The position numbers and the translations under genes are program-made. A model generated the notes under the pieces. That model did no database searches and was not told the DNA's origin. It was given only the letters and a program-made list of their open reading frames with translations. Shown here piece after piece: positions 29,373 through 32,247 of a DNA stretch of 32,247 nucleotides; positions within the stretch are counted from its first letter, which is position 1, and every line of letters starts with the position of its first letter. Source of the stretch: a virus; the IMG/VR virus record IMGVR_UViG_3300042691_004428, positions 1 through 32,247 of that record; one strand, written 5' to 3'.

Positions 29373-32247
29373 ATGGCCATAACCACCAGACAAACAGTAA
29401 TTTTTGGTATCGAGGACTGGAAAAAACTATACCAGACCTATAGAGAAGCGGACTTTCAAAGCTATGATTTTGAAAGTTTACGCAAGAGTTTTATTGATTA
29501 TCTGCGTGTATACTACCCAGAAACCTTTAACGACTACATTGAAAGTTCGGAATTTATTGCGCTTTTAGACGTAATAGCATTCATGGGACAAAGCCTGGCG
29601 TTTAGATCAGATCTAAATGCTAGAGAAAACTATATTGACACTGCTGAACGTAGAGACAGCGTGATCAAACTGGCCAATTTGGTTGGTTATTCGCCCAAAC
29701 GCAATACCGCATCACAGGGCTATCTCAAGATTCTCAGCGTCAGTACCACAGAAAATGTGGTTGATTTCAATGGTATTAACCTTAGCAACAGCACTATCAA
29801 TTGGAACGACCCTACCAATGCCAACTGGCAGGAACAGTTTGGAGCCATTATAAATGCAGCTCTAGCAGACCCGCAGCGTATCGGACGGCCAGGCAATCGC
29901 CAGATTATTCTCGGGGTTGAAACCAGCGAATATGCAGTAAATCTAGTGCCAGGCTTTCTGCCAATTATTCCGTTTACCAGCACCGTTGACGGCATTGTCA
30001 TGCCTTTTGAAGCGGTGAGTGCCAGCAGTCTGGGCGAAGACTTTGTGTACGAGCTGCCGCCACAACCAAACGGTCTGTTTAATATCTTGTTCCGTAATGA
30101 TCGACTGGGTTTTGCTAGTCCCAACACCGGATACTTTGTGCTGTTCAAGCAGGGTACCATACAGAACCAAGACTTTAATCTTACCGAGCGTTTGACCAAC
30201 CGCACAGTGAATATCAACATTGAAGGTATCAACAACGAAGATGTATGGTTGTATCAACTGAACGATCTGGCACAAATTGATCGTCAATGGCGCAGAGTTG
30301 ACAGTGTGTACGCTGGTGCAGTCGAACAGCTGGCACCCGATGAGCGTAACATTTATTCTGTTACCAGTCGTACCAACGATCAGATTACCTTGGTCTTTGG
30401 CGACGGTGTGTTCAGCGAAATCCCAGTAGGCACATTCAGAAACTATGTGCGTGCCAGCAACGGCCTACAGTACACAATCAATCCAGAAGAAATACAGTCA
30501 GTGGTACTGCCTATCAGCTATGTCAGTCGTAACGGACGTCTTGAAACTCTGACCATGACTGTGGGTCTGCAAAGTCCAGTGACCAATGCGCAAGCTCGTG
30601 AAACTATTAATCAGATCAAGACTAGAGCACCAGCCAGATACTACACTCAGAATCGCATGGTCAACGGCGAAGATTACACTAACTTTCCGTTCACACAGTT
30701 TCCGTCAATTATTAAAAGTAAAGCAGTCAACCGTACCAGTATTGGTGTTAGCCGCTATCTAGATTTGATTGATCCCACAGGAAAATATTCAAGTATCAAC
30801 ACATTCAGCACAGATGGCGTGCTGTATCAAGAAGAAGATGATGGCACGTTCTATTTTACCATAGCCAGCATCAATGATATCAGCGACATGATATTCCGTC
30901 AGTTGGAGCCGAGCCTGCAGAGTCTTGGCATGCAGCACTTTTACTACAGCTATTTTCCTCGAGTTACTTTTACTGGACTAGGCATAGGTTGGAATCAGAC
31001 CACAGTGTCAACTAACCAAACTACCGGCTACTTTATAAATGCAGCCGGCGCCCCACAGCAGATTGGCAGCTATGCCAGCGACAACAAAGAGTACATTGTG
31101 CGTGGTGCTCTGGTAAAATTTATTGCACCTACCGGACAATACTTTGATGTCAACGGTAGACTAATCACTGGCACTGTGATTCCACCAGGTGGTCGTGTTG
31201 AACTGTGGACCACTGTTACCAACGTGGTGTTAGATGGCACTAATTTTGGTACAGGCAATCTAGACAATGGTCTAGGACCAGTGACCTTGAATGAACCAGT
31301 GCCAACTGGTGCCTTGGTCGACTCTGTGATTCCGCTGTTTATCAGCGATCTACCACAGAGTCTGCAAGCTGAGATCACCAACCAGGTAGAGCTCAACAGA
31401 GATTTTGGTCTAGGTTTTGACAACCTGGCTCAGGAATGGTATTTGATCAATTCTACAAACCTAGACATTGATGCTGCATTCAGTTTTGCCAATGCGCGAG
31501 ATAATTCAGGTACCGGCTTAGATGCCAGTTGGCTTGTACAATACATCACAAATGGACAGCAGTACACAGTCAATTTCAGACGATTGGAATATGTGTTTGC
31601 CAGCGTGTTAGAAAATAGATTTTTCTATGACGGCAGCACTCCAATCTATGACAGTCGCACAGGTTTAGTAATTGCTGACTATGTCAATGTGTTAAAGGTC
31701 AATACTTTACCAGATACCAGTTTGCCATTGAACATTGATTATCGACTACGCATTGTAGGACAGCCCATTGAAAGTGACGGCTACGTCGACGACTTTAGAG
31801 TGCTTGTCAGCTATGACGACACCGATGGTGACGGCGTGCCCGATGATCCTGATTTTTTCAAAACTCTAGTGCAGCCTTCGGTAAATGCCAGTCAGAAACT
31901 GGTGTTCCTACAGCTGACCGTGGACTTTGACAATCTTGAGCGTTACCTACCAGTTAACCAAGGAGTGGTCAATACACAGTTTCCTACCAAGGCCAGCATT
32001 GAACTGGCCAAGTCGGCATACATCCCTGGACAGATATTCTATGCCTACAACGAAAATACCTTTTACGAACTGGTAATAAATGCCCAGGCCGTGCGCAGTC
32101 TCAATGTGCGTACAGACTTTATCAGCCGAGTAGGACGCCAAGGTTTTAGCTTTCAGTACCGCCACAACACACCACTGAGTCGCAGACTGGATCCTAGTGT
32201 CACTAACATTATTGATATCTATGTAGTGACCAACTCATACTACACTT
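29373..32247 (+). CDS. gp6: Baseplate wedge protein gp6 (3' end beyond window)
   Basis: At least 958 residues are visible, open to the right edge. The N-terminus carries the gp6 / J-like wedge features: WKKLYQTYREADFQSYDFES, LRVYYPETFNDYIESSEFIA, LLDVIAFMGQSLAFRSDLNA and ENYIDTAERRDSVIKLANLV, then the GYSPKRN turn. Later parts include FGDGVFSEIPVGTFRNYVRA and APARYYTQNRMVNGEDYTNF, which match T4-like gp6. T4 gp6 is 660 residues, so this protein is markedly longer, mainly by beta-rich sequence in the C-terminal half, such as DYVDVL-type strands and the DDTDGDGVPDDPDFF acidic loop (a possible Ca-binding turn). gp6 dimers form the ring that reorganises during sheath contraction. Confidence 0.92.
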   Translation, partial: MAITTRQTVIFGIEDWKKLYQTYREADFQSYDFESLRKSFIDYLRVYYPETFNDYIESSEFIALLDVIAFMGQSLAFRSDLNARENYIDTAERRDSVIKLANLVGYSPKRNTASQGYLKILSVSTTENVVDFNGINLSNSTINWNDPTNANWQEQFGAIINAALADPQRIGRPGNRQIILGVETSEYAVNLVPGFLPIIPFTSTVDGIVMPFEAVSASSLGEDFVYELPPQPNGLFNILFRNDRLGFASPNTGYFVLFKQGTIQNQDFNLTERLTNRTVNINIEGINNEDVWLYQLNDLAQIDRQWRRVDSVYAGAVEQLAPDERNIYSVTSRTNDQITLVFGDGVFSEIPVGTFRNYVRASNGLQYTINPEEIQSVVLPISYVSRNGRLETLTMTVGLQSPVTNAQARETINQIKTRAPARYYTQNRMVNGEDYTNFPFTQFPSIIKSKAVNRTSIGVSRYLDLIDPTGKYSSINTFSTDGVLYQEEDDGTFYFTIASINDISDMIFRQLEPSLQSLGMQHFYYSYFPRVTFTGLGIGWNQTTVSTNQTTGYFINAAGAPQQIGSYASDNKEYIVRGALVKFIAPTGQYFDVNGRLITGTVIPPGGRVELWTTVTNVVLDGTNFGTGNLDNGLGPVTLNEPVPTGALVDSVIPLFISDLPQSLQAEITNQVELNRDFGLGFDNLAQEWYLINSTNLDIDAAFSFANARDNSGTGLDASWLVQYITNGQQYTVNFRRLEYVFASVLENRFFYDGSTPIYDSRTGLVIADYVNVLKVNTLPDTSLPLNIDYRLRIVGQPIESDGYVDDFRVLVSYDDTDGDGVPDDPDFFKTLVQPSVNASQKLVFLQLTVDFDNLERYLPVNQGVVNTQFPTKASIELAKSAYIPGQIFYAYNENTFYELVINAQAVRSLNVRTDFISRVGRQGFSFQYRHNTPLSRRLDPSVTNIIDIYVVTNSYYT

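Noticed and set aside
1-32247. CRISPR arrays, insertion sequences, introns or homing endonucleases
   Set aside because: No spaced direct-repeat array, transposase, terminal inverted repeats or interrupted core gene was seen; all core genes read through intact.

Overview
The window is part of the genome of a T4-like contractile-tailed phage (Caudoviricetes, myovirus morphology). The evidence is a full set of T4-type core proteins: portal gp20, prohead core proteins gp22 and gp67, prohead protease gp21, baseplate proteins of the gp26, gp51, gp48/54, gp53, gp5, gp25 and gp6 types, recombination proteins gp46 and gp47, and the late sigma factor gp55. Several proteins (gp55 C-terminus, tube cap, gp5 linker, gp67 tail) look more like aquatic/cyanophage-type T4 relatives than coliphage T4. 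Base composition is intermediate by eye, and CTAG is not avoided, which argues against an enterobacterial phage. The host cannot be named from this sequence.

There are four transcription blocks. (1) 1-7414, minus strand, late: tape-measure-like protein, portal gp20, a 72-residue protein, gp67, gp21 and gp22 (cut by the left edge). (2) 7460-9786, plus strand: gp26-like protein, a gp51-like protein reached through a probable -1 frameshift, then three small accessory genes. (3) 20753 down to 10210, minus strand: one uninterrupted run of eleven overlapping or abutting genes, starting with gp55, then two related unknown genes around gp47, gp46, a short-chain dehydrogenase, a SPASM-type radical SAM protein, an unknown 191-residue protein, a B12-domain-type radical SAM protein, a PD-(D/E)XK nuclease and an SGNH hydrolase. 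(4) 20863 to the right edge, plus strand, late baseplate genes: tube cap, gp53, a 1078-residue structural protein, spike gp5, a 391-residue structural protein, gp25 and gp6 (cut by the edge).

The control logic can be read from the sequence. The 109-base divergent region 20754-20862 holds a near-consensus sigma70 promoter facing the gp55 block and a CGGTAAATAC box facing the baseplate block. The same TAAATA-centred box recurs before gp6, the tape measure gene and gp67, and right at the starts of gp20 and the 72-residue gene. It matches the TATAAATA late promoter that gp55 recognises in T4. The host polymerase would therefore make gp55 and its operon first, and gp55 would then switch on the virion genes.

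The most notable points are a T TTT TTC slippery heptamer that would fuse the gp26-like and gp51-like proteins; a tape measure protein carrying an M15-type peptidase domain in a phage whose gp5 spike has no lysozyme domain; an operon of two radical SAM enzymes, a dehydrogenase and a hydrolase tied to the sigma factor and recombination genes; and a 423-base hairpin-rich gene-free region between convergent transcription units.
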